Position numbers and translations under genes: made by a program. Under the pieces are notes generated by a model. It worked only from the letters and a program-made list of their open reading frames with translations, ran no database searches and was not told the origin of the DNA. A stretch of 51,707 nt of DNA from Bradyrhizobium diazoefficiens (GTDB lineage: Bacteria > Pseudomonadota > Alphaproteobacteria > Rhizobiales > Xanthobacteraceae): the NCBI RefSeq assembly GCF_018131015.1, contig NZ_JAFCJJ010000038.1:1-51707 (forward strand), given 5' to 3'. Shown here one piece after another: positions 41,733 through 49,743 of the stretch; the first letter of the stretch is position 1, and each line of letters opens with the position of its first letter.

Positions 41733-41836
41733 GGCGTTCTCCCGGCATGAGCCTTGAAGGGTGGAATTTCTGAATCGGTCCCTGCGGCGCAGTGCTTGCG
41801 TGCGAGCTTAGCTGCTTCTGCAACCTCAGGGCAGTG

Positions 41837-42220
41837 TCATGACTGTGCGGCAAGCTGCTCCGCCATCAGGCGATGCAGCATGTTGATGGCCTTGAGCGGA
41901 CGCACCATCACCTTGAAATGCGTGATGCGGCCATCGGTGTCGAAGCTGATGAGGTCGACGCCATTGATCTCGATGCCATCGATCATGGTCTTGAACTCGA
42001 GCACGGCGCCGCTCTCGTTGGTCCACTCCCCGACATAGCTAAAGCCGGGACCGCCGAGCACCTTCTCGGCGGTCGCCAGATATTTGAACGTGATGTCGCG
42101 TCCGCGCTGCGGCGCGTGCACGACCGGACTTTCGAACACGGCGTCGGGATGGAGCAGGTCCCAGAGCGCGGCGCGGTCGTGAGACTTCATGAAGCTGTAC
42201 CAGGAATCGAGGCCGGTCAT
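41837..42220 (-). CDS. NTF2-like protein of the beta-oxidation operon
   Basis: This 127-residue NTF2/SnoaL-like protein is recognised from WYSFMKSHDRAALWDLLHPD, VFESPVVHAPQRGRDITFKY, and the C-terminal FKVMVRPLKAINMLHRLM. Related proteins sit beside acyl-CoA dehydrogenases, but no activity is known. The ATG at 42220 has GGGAGC upstream. It appears to be the first gene of the operon that continues into the dehydrogenase, thiolase and FadB-like genes, and is divergent from padR. Confidence 0.85.
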   Translation of the reverse strand: MTGLDSWYSFMKSHDRAALWDLLHPDAVFESPVVHAPQRGRDITFKYLATAEKVLGGPGFSYVGEWTNESGAVLEFKTMIDGIEINGVDLISFDTDGRITHFKVMVRPLKAINMLHRLMAEQLAAQS

Positions 42221-42255
42221 TCTCGGATGCTCCCTCAAGGCCTGGGACAAAAACC

Positions 42256-42277
42256 GCGAAAACAACCCCATGCACTG
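42256..42277. repeat. 22-bp interspersed repeat, copy 2
   Basis: This is an exact match to 3831-3852, in the same orientation. It lies 36-57 bp upstream of the first gene of the beta-oxidation operon, within its probable leader or promoter. Confidence 0.7.
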
Positions 42278-42341
42278 GTGCGCGAGGCTTGATTCCGCTG
42301 GGTTTTCTGTGGCGAGCTTTTAGCCATGCACGGGCTCTATC

Positions 42342-42380
42342 CATATGCACATTGACGCATATGCGCTAATGCGCATAAAG
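42342..42380 (+). promoter_or_regulatory. padR promoter with two palindromic operators
   Basis: A -35 box TTGACG (42352-42357) and -10 box ATAAAG (42375-42380) are 17 nt apart. They are overlaid by two palindromes. The first is CATATGC-N8-GCATATG (42342-42363). The second is TATGCGC-TAAT-GCGCATA (42360-42377). Both use a TATGC half-site. The position over the core promoter suggests autorepression by PadR and control of the divergent beta-oxidation genes. Confidence 0.75.
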
Positions 42381-42417
42381 TCAAGTTCGTTGGTCAAGGG
42401 GCGAAGGGAGGCCGAAC

Positions 42418-43008
42418 ATGGCGCTGGGCGACGCAATCCTCGCATGCCTGACGGAACGTCCGATGACGGGCTACGAGCTCGCCAAGACGTTCGACTCCTC
42501 GATCGGCTTCTTCTGGAAGGCCGACCACCAGCAGATCTACCGCGAGCTCTCCAAGCTGCGCGACCGCGGCTACATCCAGGGTCGCGAGGTCGTTCAGTCC
42601 GGCAAGCCCAACAAGCTGGTTTATACGCTCACTCCCGAGGGCCGAACAGCGCTGCGGCACTGGGCCGCGCGCCCCAGCACGCCGCCGTCGATCAAGGACG
42701 ATCTGCTGGTCCGCCTCCATGCGCTCGACAGCATCGACATCGATTCCATGCGCACCGACTTCATGGCTCGCCTGGAGCATCACCGCGACCGCCACGCCAA
42801 TTACGAGCGCATCCTGAAGAAGCGCTTTCCGGACGGAACGGCGTCGGCGGCCGCCGACGTCGGTAACATGCTCCTGCTCCGCCTCGGCGCCCGGCACGAG
42901 CAGATGGTGGCCGAATTCTGCGAAGAGGCCCTCGAGGCCATGTCGGCGATGAGCGGCCCGGGCACGGTGGTGCCGCTGGAGGATGGCAAGCGCGAGGGCA
43001 AGGGCTAG
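42418..43008 (+). CDS. PadR family transcriptional regulator
   Basis: This 196-residue regulator has an N-terminal winged helix and a C-terminal helical dimerisation domain. The PadR signature is ALGDAILACLTERPMTGYELAKTF, then QQIYRELSKLRDRGYI and YTLTPEGRTAL. Members usually repress genes for metabolism of acyl or aromatic compounds and release DNA on ligand binding. It is divergent from the acyl-CoA oxidation operon, and palindromes cover its promoter. Control by an acyl-CoA-type ligand is inferred. Confidence 0.93.
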   Translation: MALGDAILACLTERPMTGYELAKTFDSSIGFFWKADHQQIYRELSKLRDRGYIQGREVVQSGKPNKLVYTLTPEGRTALRHWAARPSTPPSIKDDLLVRLHALDSIDIDSMRTDFMARLEHHRDRHANYERILKKRFPDGTASAAADVGNMLLLRLGARHEQMVAEFCEEALEAMSAMSGPGTVVPLEDGKREGKG

Positions 43009-43037
43009 GCGGGCACCGGTTTCGCGCAGCTCTTAGC

Positions 43038-43165
43038 TGTCATCGTCCGCCTTGTGCGCAATTGCGCACTGGGGCGGACGATCCAGTATTCCACCAGCGC
43101 CGATGAAAGAACCGAGAGGCCGCGGCGTACTGGATGCCCCGCCTACGCCTACGCGGGGCATGACA
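43038..43165. repeat. 128-bp repeat-like element with inverted ends
   Basis: Ends TGTCAT and ATGACA are inverted. The left part is a long hairpin. It has arms ATCGTCCGCC (43042-43051) and GGCGGACGAT (43073-43082) around the 16-bp perfect palindrome GTGCGCAATTGCGCAC. The right part is a hairpin with arms ATGCCCCGC and GCGGGGCAT (43134-43161). It lies 30 bp after padR. It looks like a miniature interspersed element, with a single copy in this window. Confidence 0.7.
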
Positions 43166-43214
43166 CCGGGGGTGCCGGCCGCCCTCAACTTTAAGACACC
43201 GGTACCCCTATTCC

Positions 43215-43230
43215 TTAACCGCTTATTTAC
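43215..43230 (+). promoter_or_regulatory. Candidate CtrA-binding site upstream of the podJ-like gene
   Basis: TTAA-N7-TTTAC (43215-43230) differs by one base from the CtrA consensus TTAA-N7-TTAAC. It lies 125 bp before the start of a PodJ-like polarity gene, a type of gene often under cell-cycle control in alphaproteobacteria. Confidence 0.4.
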
Positions 43231-43354
43231 CGTAACAGGAAAAAGTCGGCTTTCGAGGCAGACGCCCCGCGCCGTGTTCGATTGCCCTGCAACCGGACGC
43301 GTGGGGAGGCTGGAGGCGCCGGGTGGGGCGCCGGAGTCGGAACCGGACAGAGTC

Positions 43355-46300
43355 ATGAATTCGCGCGTACCGTGGAGCGTCGACGGCATCGATCCATCCG
43401 TCAGGGAGCGGGCCGAGGCTGCCGCGCGCCGCGCCGGCATGTCCCTCAACGACTGGCTGAACTCCACGCTCGGCGATTCCGCGGCACCGAATTTCCGCAA
43501 TCCCTACGACCAGCACCACGGGCAGCGCCCCGATCCGCGCGCGGCGCAGATTCCGGTCCAGGAGAGCCGCGAAGTCGCCGACATCCACCAGCGGCTCGAC
43601 GCGATCACCCAGCAGATCGAACGGATTTCAAAACCCGCGCCGCGCCAGGACGCTTCACGACAAGAGGCCTCGCGCGAGCAGGGCGTCGCGCGCCAGCTCA
43701 ACGACGCCATCTCGCGGCTCGATGCAAGGCTGTCGCAAATCTCCCGGCCGCAACAGCCTCAACCGCCGCAGCCTCAGCGCCAGGCGCCGTCACCGGTGGA
43801 AACGCGCCAGCGCCAGGCCGATGCGGTCGAACGCGCCGCCGCCCAGGTCTATCGCAGCTCGCCCCCCCTGAGCCCCGCCTCGTTCGACGTCGCGGTCGCC
43901 GAGATCACGGCACGACAGAACGAGCTCGACAATTTCGCGCCGCGCCAGGTGCCGCCGCGCGCCGCGCCGCCGATGGCGCCTGCGACCGCTCATTGGACGA
44001 CGCCCTTGCCGCCAATGGCGCCGCCTGGGCCCGCCTACGCGCCGCCTCCAGCGCCGCCGGGGCCGGATTTCTCGGCGCTCGAACGCCATCTGCTCAAGAT
44101 CACGAGCCAGATCGAGGCGATGCAGCGGCCGGACCATACCGAGCAGGCGATCGCGGCCTTCCGCAGCGAGCTCGCCGAGATCCGGCACGCCATCACCGAG
44201 GCGATGCCGCGCCGCGCGATCGAGTCGATCGAGACCGAGATCCGCTCGCTGCACCGTCGCATCGACGAAAACCGTTCCTCCGGCACCGACGCGCAGGCGC
44301 TCGCCGGCATCGAGCGCGCGCTGTCCGACATCAAGCAGGTGCTGCGCACGCTGACGCCCGCCGAGCAGCTCACCGGCTATGACGAGGCGATCCGCAATCT
44401 CGGCGCCAAGCTCGACCTGATCCTGCGCGCCAGCGACGATCCGTCGACGGTGCGCCAGCTCGAAGGCGCCATCGCGGCGCTGCGCGGCATCGTCTCCAAC
44501 GTCGCCTCCAACGAGGCGCTGGCGCGGCTTTCCGAGGACGTGCAGCTGCTGTCGGCCAAAGTCGACCAGATCACCCGCGCTTCGGGTCAGAGCGACAGCT
44601 TTGCCGTGCTGGAGCAGCGCATCGCGGCCCTGACCGCGGCGCTGGAGACGCGCGAGCCGCCGCGGCCATCCGAAAGCACCGAACATCTTGAAATCGCGAT
44701 CCGCGCGCTCTCGGACCGCTTCGACCGCATGCAGGTCGGCAACGATTCCGCATCGACCTTCGCGCATCTCGAGCAGCGGGTCTCATACCTGCTGGAGCGG
44801 ATCGAGGCTGCCTCGGATCCGCGCAACAACAATCTCGGCCGCGTCGAGGACGGGCTGCACGACATCCTGCGTCATCTGGAGCGCCAGCAGGCGACCTATT
44901 CCGCGCTCGCCGAGAGCCGCAATTCCGCGCCGCCGCCGTCCGATTCCGGCGTCGTCGATCTCGTCAAGCGCGAGCTGTCCGACATCCGCTTCAACCAGGC
45001 CGAGACCACCCGGCACACCCAGGATTCGCTCGAGGCCGTCCACAACACGCTCGGCCATGTCGTCGATCGCCTGTCGATGATCGAGGGCGATCTGCGCGCG
45101 GTGCGCAGTGCACCGCCGGCCCAAGCACCGCAGCCCGCACCGATGCCGATGGGCACCCCGGTCGAGCCGGCGCCGATGGCGCGCGAGCCGCGCCCGCAGC
45201 CGCCGCAGCCGAGCTACGATCCGAAACCCGAGCTTCCGAACCCCGCCGCCGCACAGGCCGCGCAGGCCGCCTTCGTGGCCGCGCCGCGCGAATTCCACGC
45301 CGCGGCCCCGGCCGCGCCGCCGGCCGTGCCGATGGCAGCGCCGGTGCCGCCGCGCGCGATCAGCGAAATCCTGGAGCCGCACACCGCGCGCGCCGCGCTC
45401 GCGCCCGAGCTGCCGCCGGATCATCCGCTCGAGCCGGGCACGCGCCCGGGCGGCCGCCCGACCTCGCCGTCCGAGCGGATTGCGGCGTCCGAGAGCGCGA
45501 TCAGCGAAATTCCTGCCGCGCCGAAGGAGCCGGTGTCGTCGTCGAGCTTCATCGCGGCCGCGCGCCGCGCTGCGCAAGCTGCCGCCGCGCAACCGCCCGA
45601 GAAGCCCGGCCGCAGCGCCAAGGCAACCGCTAAGGCGGCAGCCGCGATTCGCAACAAGGAGAAGGGCGGCGACGGCGGCTCGACGATCACCTCGAAAATC
45701 CGCTCGCTGCTGGTCGGCGCGAGCGTCGTCGTGATCGTGCTCGGCACCTTCAAGATGGCGATGAACCTGCTCGAGGGCGGCAGCGCGCCGCCGCCGCAGG
45801 CGATGGAGAATACATCGAGCGCGCCCGCGCCCCAGGCGCCGCCGCCGGTCGAGAGCCGGCCCGCCACGCCCGAACAGGTCACGCCGTCGATGACGTCGCC
45901 GACGCCGATCGGTCGGCAGTCGCAGAACAATACCGCGCCGGTGACCGTGACGACCCCCGCAGGCACCGCATCGGTCGAAATCCCGCAGGCCCCGGCCGCA
46001 GCAGCGCCCCCGCCCGCGGCAGCGAACGACGTCACCGGCGCATTGTCGGGGACGAGCCGTGCGAAGCTCGGCCAGGTCCAGGTGCCGCCGAGCGAAAAAC
46101 TGCCCGACGGCATCGGCGGGCCAGCCTTGCGCACCGCCGCGATGAAGGGCGATGCGACCGCGGCCTACGAGATCGGCGTGCGCTTTGCCGAGGGCAAGGG
46201 CGTCGCGGCGAATTACGACGAGGCCGCCAAATGGTACGACCGCGCGGCGCAGGCCGGCGTGGTGCCCGCGACCTTCCGCCTCGGCACGCTCTATGAGAAG

Positions 46301-46807
46301 GGCCTCGGCGTGAAGAAGGACGCCGACATCGCCCGCCGCTATTACACGCAGGCCGCCGAGCGCGGCAACGCCAAGGCGATGCACAATCTCGCGGTGCTCG
46401 ACGCCGACGGCGGCGGGCGCGGCGCCAACTACAAGAGCGCGGCGCAGTGGTTCCGGAAAGCTGCCGACCGCGGCGTCGCCGACAGCCAGTTCAACCTCGG
46501 CATCCTCTATGCCCGCGGCATCGGCGTCGAGCAGAACCTCGCCGAATCCTACAAATGGTTCAGCCTCGCGGCCGCCCAGGGCGACGCGGATTCGGCCAGC
46601 AAGCGCGACGACGTCGCCAAACGCCTCGACCCGCAGTCGCTCGCCGCCGCCAAGCTCGCGATCCAGACTTTTAGCGCCGAGCCGCAGCCCGACGACGCCG
46701 TCAACGTCGCAACGCCCGCCGGCGGCTGGGACGGCGCACCGCAGGCGAGCGCAAAGCTCGCACCGAAGCCGGTCGCGACCAAGCGCTCGGCCTCCGCGGC
46801 GCATTGA
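43355..46807 (+). CDS. PodJ-like polar organising protein with Sel1 repeats
   Basis: This is a 1150-residue protein from the chosen ATG. The N-terminus (SVDGIDPSVRERAEAAARRA) precedes GMSLNDWLNSTLGD, the usual family opening. A long cytoplasmic region follows, with Gln/Pro-rich linkers and heptad coiled coils, for example around residues 230-650. A single helix (SLLVGASVVVIVLGTFKMAM) sits near 780-800. The periplasmic part is Pro/Ala-rich and then has about four Sel1 repeats (such as AAYEIGVRFAEGKGVAANYD). PodJ localises pole-building factors in Caulobacter; here the C-terminal peptidoglycan-binding domain is not seen. The frame is open upstream to 43052. Confidence 0.88.
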   Translation: MNSRVPWSVDGIDPSVRERAEAAARRAGMSLNDWLNSTLGDSAAPNFRNPYDQHHGQRPDPRAAQIPVQESREVADIHQRLDAITQQIERISKPAPRQDASRQEASREQGVARQLNDAISRLDARLSQISRPQQPQPPQPQRQAPSPVETRQRQADAVERAAAQVYRSSPPLSPASFDVAVAEITARQNELDNFAPRQVPPRAAPPMAPATAHWTTPLPPMAPPGPAYAPPPAPPGPDFSALERHLLKITSQIEAMQRPDHTEQAIAAFRSELAEIRHAITEAMPRRAIESIETEIRSLHRRIDENRSSGTDAQALAGIERALSDIKQVLRTLTPAEQLTGYDEAIRNLGAKLDLILRASDDPSTVRQLEGAIAALRGIVSNVASNEALARLSEDVQLLSAKVDQITRASGQSDSFAVLEQRIAALTAALETREPPRPSESTEHLEIAIRALSDRFDRMQVGNDSASTFAHLEQRVSYLLERIEAASDPRNNNLGRVEDGLHDILRHLERQQATYSALAESRNSAPPPSDSGVVDLVKRELSDIRFNQAETTRHTQDSLEAVHNTLGHVVDRLSMIEGDLRAVRSAPPAQAPQPAPMPMGTPVEPAPMAREPRPQPPQPSYDPKPELPNPAAAQAAQAAFVAAPREFHAAAPAAPPAVPMAAPVPPRAISEILEPHTARAALAPELPPDHPLEPGTRPGGRPTSPSERIAASESAISEIPAAPKEPVSSSSFIAAARRAAQAAAAQPPEKPGRSAKATAKAAAAIRNKEKGGDGGSTITSKIRSLLVGASVVVIVLGTFKMAMNLLEGGSAPPPQAMENTSSAPAPQAPPPVESRPATPEQVTPSMTSPTPIGRQSQNNTAPVTVTTPAGTASVEIPQAPAAAAPPPAAANDVTGALSGTSRAKLGQVQVPPSEKLPDGIGGPALRTAAMKGDATAAYEIGVRFAEGKGVAANYDEAAKWYDRAAQAGVVPATFRLGTLYEKGLGVKKDADIARRYYTQAAERGNAKAMHNLAVLDADGGGRGANYKSAAQWFRKAADRGVADSQFNLGILYARGIGVEQNLAESYKWFSLAAAQGDADSASKRDDVAKRLDPQSLAAAKLAIQTFSAEPQPDDAVNVATPAGGWDGAPQASAKLAPKPVATKRSASAAH

Positions 46808-46843
46808 AGCGGCCGCCGCTGCTCTGACGACAGATCTCTCCAT

Positions 46844-46966
46844 GTCGTCCTGGCGAAAGCCAGGACCCATTACCACAAGAAGTCGTTGTTGAAAGACGCT
46901 GTGGCTCCAGCTTGCCGCGATCACAGCCAGTCGGGATAATGGGTCCTGGCTTTCGCCAGGACGACG
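46844..46966. repeat. 123-bp paired-hairpin repeat, copy 2
   Basis: The left unit is at 46844-46876 and the inverted right unit at 46937-46966. They share the GTCCTGGC/GCCAGGAC hairpins with 7395-7517. The middle is diverged but retains GTGGCTCCA. It begins 36 bp after the podJ-like stop. Confidence 0.9.
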
Positions 46967-47099
46967 TTTGGAGAGCCTCGGCGCCTCGAACGCCCTCGCC
47001 ACACCCATTCACCACGCCAAAATTTCCTGATCCCTCCCGGCGGCGAATCCCGCTATTGAGGAACGCGAAATTCGTTCCGTCTCGCCGGCGCGTGGTTCA

Positions 47100-48017
47100 A
47101 TGCAGCTCTACCTTCCGATCGCCGATCTTCCGGTCAACGTCTTCCTGGTGCTGGCGATGGGCGCGGCCGTGGGCTTCGTCTCCGGCATGTTCGGCATCGG
47201 CGGCGGCTTCCTGATGACGCCGCTTTTGATCTTCATCGGCATCACGCCGGCGGTGGCGGTCGCCTCGGTGGCGAGCCACATCGCTGCTTCGTCCTTTTCC
47301 GGCGCGCTCGCTTACTGGCGACGGCGGGCGATTGATCCGGCGCTGGCGAGCGTCCTGCTCTGCGGCGGCGTGGCCGGCACGGCGCTCGGGGTATGGACCT
47401 TCACGCAGCTCCGCGCGCTCGGGCAGCTCGATCTGATGATCGCGCTGTCCTATGTCGTGCTGCTCTCCACGGTCGGCAGCCTGATGTTCTCCGAGGGCGT
47501 GCGCGCCTTGATGCGGACGCGGCGAGGCGCGGCGCCGCCCCGCCGCACCCACAACTGGATTCACGGCCTGCCGCTTAAGATGCGGTTCAAGCGCTCGAAG
47601 ATCTATCTGTCGGTGATCCCGGTCGTGATCGTCGGCATCGTGATCGGCTTCATCGGCGCGATCATGGGCATCGGCGGCGGCTTCATCCTGGTGCCGGTGA
47701 TGATCTATCTGCTGCGGGTGCCGACCTCGACCGTGATCGGGACCTCGATGGTGCTGACGCTGGTCACCATGCTGTTCGCGACCATGCTGCATGCGATCAC
47801 CAACCATCTGGTCGACGCGGTGCTGGCGCTGATCCTGATGGTCGGCGGCGTCACCGGCGCGCAGTTCGGCGCGCGCGCGGGCCAGAAGATCCGCGGCGAG
47901 CAGCTGCGGCTGCTGCTGGGACTCTTGATCCTCTCGGTCGGCGTCCGCTTCGCCGTCGAGCTGGTGATCCGTCCCGAGGACCTCTTCACGATCCGTGAGC
48001 TCGGGGTGAACGGATGA
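47100..48017 (+). CDS. TauE/SafE family anion exporter
   Basis: This 305-residue membrane protein has eight or so helices in two related halves, each with the family Gly motif: SGMFGIGGGFLMTPLLIFIG and IGAIMGIGGGFILVPVMIYL. A basic cytoplasmic loop (RTRRGAAPPRRTHNW) joins them. TauE/SafE proteins export sulfite, sulfoacetate or similar anions; the substrate here is unknown. It overlaps the TIGR02186 gene by four bases. An inverted repeat of GGAACG and CGTTCC arms (47060-47078) lies 22 bp upstream of the start. Confidence 0.93.
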   Translation: MQLYLPIADLPVNVFLVLAMGAAVGFVSGMFGIGGGFLMTPLLIFIGITPAVAVASVASHIAASSFSGALAYWRRRAIDPALASVLLCGGVAGTALGVWTFTQLRALGQLDLMIALSYVVLLSTVGSLMFSEGVRALMRTRRGAAPPRRTHNWIHGLPLKMRFKRSKIYLSVIPVVIVGIVIGFIGAIMGIGGGFILVPVMIYLLRVPTSTVIGTSMVLTLVTMLFATMLHAITNHLVDAVLALILMVGGVTGAQFGARAGQKIRGEQLRLLLGLLILSVGVRFAVELVIRPEDLFTIRELGVNG

Positions 48018-48784
48018 CGCGCGCATTGCTCGCAGCCCTCCTGGTCCTGCTGCTCGGCGACGCCGCGCGGGCCGAGCGGCTGATCGTCTCGGTCTCCAAC
48101 CACCGCGTCACGGTGACGCCGAACTATTCCGGCGAGGAGCTGGTGCTGTTCGGCTCGGTCGAGAAGGATGCCACCACCCCCGCCGATCGCACCGCCTACG
48201 ATCTCGTCGTCACCGTGATGGGGCCGCGCGCCGACATGGTGACGCGGCGCAAGGAGCGCACCTTCGGCATCTGGATCAACACCGACTACCGGCAATTCCT
48301 GCAGGTGCCGAGCTATCTCGCGCTGTTCGGCAACCGCCCGTTCGAAAGCGTCACTTCGCCCGAGATCGCGCGGCGGCAGCAGATCGGGCTCAACAACGTG
48401 CTGTTGACCCAGCGCGTCAGCGGCGATTTTGCCGACGTGGTGCCGGACGACGCCTTCCGCTCGGCCTTCATCCGCCTGCGCACCCAGCGCGGGCTCTATC
48501 GCGAGGATGCGAGCGCGGTGACGTTCCTGACGCCGACGCTGTTCCGCACCGGCATCCCGCTGCCGGCGGAGGTGCCGATCGGCACCTATGAGGTGGAGAT
48601 CAAGCTGTTTTCGAACGGCGCGTTCCTCGGCAAGACCGAGACCGCGTTCGAGATCGTCAAGGTCGGCTTCGAGCAGTTCGTGGCGACGGGCGCCCGCCAG
48701 CACGGCTTCATCTACGGCCTCGCCGTGGCGGTCATGGCGCTGATGACGGGCTGGATGGCGTCGATCGTATTCCGGAAGGATTGA
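48014..48784 (+). CDS. TIGR02186 family membrane-anchored protein
   Basis: This 256-residue protein has a signal peptide (LLAALLVLLLGDAARA). The extracytoplasmic domain starts RLIVSVSNHRVTVTPNYSGE and contains MGPRADMVTRRKERTFGIWI. A C-terminal anchor (GLAVAVMALMTGWMASIVF) follows. This matches the alphaproteobacterial TIGR02186 family, which often accompanies TauE/SafE exporters. The overlap (ATGA) with the exporter supports a shared function, possibly as a periplasmic accessory; the biochemistry is unknown. Confidence 0.9.
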   Translation: MTRALLAALLVLLLGDAARAERLIVSVSNHRVTVTPNYSGEELVLFGSVEKDATTPADRTAYDLVVTVMGPRADMVTRRKERTFGIWINTDYRQFLQVPSYLALFGNRPFESVTSPEIARRQQIGLNNVLLTQRVSGDFADVVPDDAFRSAFIRLRTQRGLYREDASAVTFLTPTLFRTGIPLPAEVPIGTYEVEIKLFSNGAFLGKTETAFEIVKVGFEQFVATGARQHGFIYGLAVAVMALMTGWMASIVFRKD

Positions 48785-48827
48785 GGGACGTTGACCGTGA
48801 GCGCAAGCCGCCGACAACATCTCCGAT

Positions 48828-48949
48828 GTCGTCCTGGCGAAAGCCAGGACCCATAACCACCGTCGGGTGTGGTTACGGGGATTCGGTGTTACCAGCTCTC
48901 GCCAAACCACTCCCTGGGGTAATGGGTCCTGGCTTGCGCCAGGACGACG
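48828..48949. repeat. 123-bp paired-hairpin repeat, copy 3
   Basis: The left unit is 48828-48862 and the inverted right unit 48920-48949. The right hairpin loop carries one change (TTGC instead of TTTC). The element fills the space between the convergent stops of the TIGR02186 and MBL-fold genes, ending 7 bp before the latter, so it may act as a bidirectional terminator. Confidence 0.9.
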
Positions 48950-48955
48950 TTGGGG

Positions 48956-49729
48956 CTACGGCGCCTCGACCACCGTCGGCAGGCCCGGCTCCAGCAGGCG
49001 CAGCCGCGGGCCGAAGCCGAGCACGTCAAACGTCTTGCGCAGATCCTCGCTGTTCTGGCGGAAATGCGCCCAGCCCTCGGTGTGGAGCGGCACGATCATC
49101 GCATCGGGAAAGGCGCGCGCGGTCTCGATGGTGTCGTTGGTGTCCATGGTGAGATGGAACGGTCCGCGCGTCTGCGCGGCGCCCGCAAACGGCAGCACCA
49201 CGCCGCATTTGAAGCGGCGCGCAACTTCTGCCACGCCATCGAACCAGGTGGTGTCGCCGCTGATATAGACCGGCCGCGTATCCCTGCGACTCGACGACAC
49301 CACGAAGCCGATGACGTCGCCGGACAACGGCTCGATGCCGGCCGGGCCGTGACGCGCGGGCGTCGCGGTGATCGTCAGGGAATTGCCGTCGCCGTCCTTC
49401 AGATGCGTGGTCGCCCAGGGCGCGAGGCCCTCGACATGGCCGCCGAGACGTTTCGCGCCGGCCTCGGTCGTCAGCACGCGCTTGACCTTGTGGAGGAACT
49501 CGCGGCCGGAATTGTCGAGATTGTCCGAATGCTGGTCGTGGCTGAGCAGGACCGCATCGACCGGCGGAAGCGCGTCCGGCTTCACGGCGGGTCCGGTCTT
49601 CTTCTCCAGCTTCACATGCGGGAGCTGATAGGCGCCGGGCGCATCGAAGGTCGGGTCGGTGAGCAGGCGAAAGCCGTCGATTTCGATCAGCGCCGTGGGG
49701 CCGCCGATCAGGGTGATGGAAACGGGCAT
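48956..49729 (-). CDS. MBL-fold metallo-hydrolase
   Basis: This 257-residue protein has the metallo-beta-lactamase fold (UlaG-like branch). The metal motif reads LSHDQHSDNLD, with His64, His67, Asp69 and Asn70. Later ligands are His127 in PARHGP, Asp159 in ISGDTTW and His216 in PLHTEGW. Gln66 and Asn70 replace His residues seen in the classic HxHxDH motif, so metal occupancy may differ. The substrate is unknown. The gene is 14 bp downstream of the EamA transporter on the same strand, probably in one operon. Confidence 0.9.
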   Translation of the reverse strand: MPVSITLIGGPTALIEIDGFRLLTDPTFDAPGAYQLPHVKLEKKTGPAVKPDALPPVDAVLLSHDQHSDNLDNSGREFLHKVKRVLTTEAGAKRLGGHVEGLAPWATTHLKDGDGNSLTITATPARHGPAGIEPLSGDVIGFVVSSSRRDTRPVYISGDTTWFDGVAEVARRFKCGVVLPFAGAAQTRGPFHLTMDTNDTIETARAFPDAMIVPLHTEGWAHFRQNSEDLRKTFDVLGFGPRLRLLEPGLPTVVEAP

Positions 49730-49743
49730 GGGGGAACTCCTTC

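Noticed and set aside
44783..47008. Minus-strand frame of 741 codons opposite the podJ-like gene
   Set aside because: It is an antisense shadow of low-complexity Arg/Gly composition; the sense frame has Sel1 repeats and a membrane helix.
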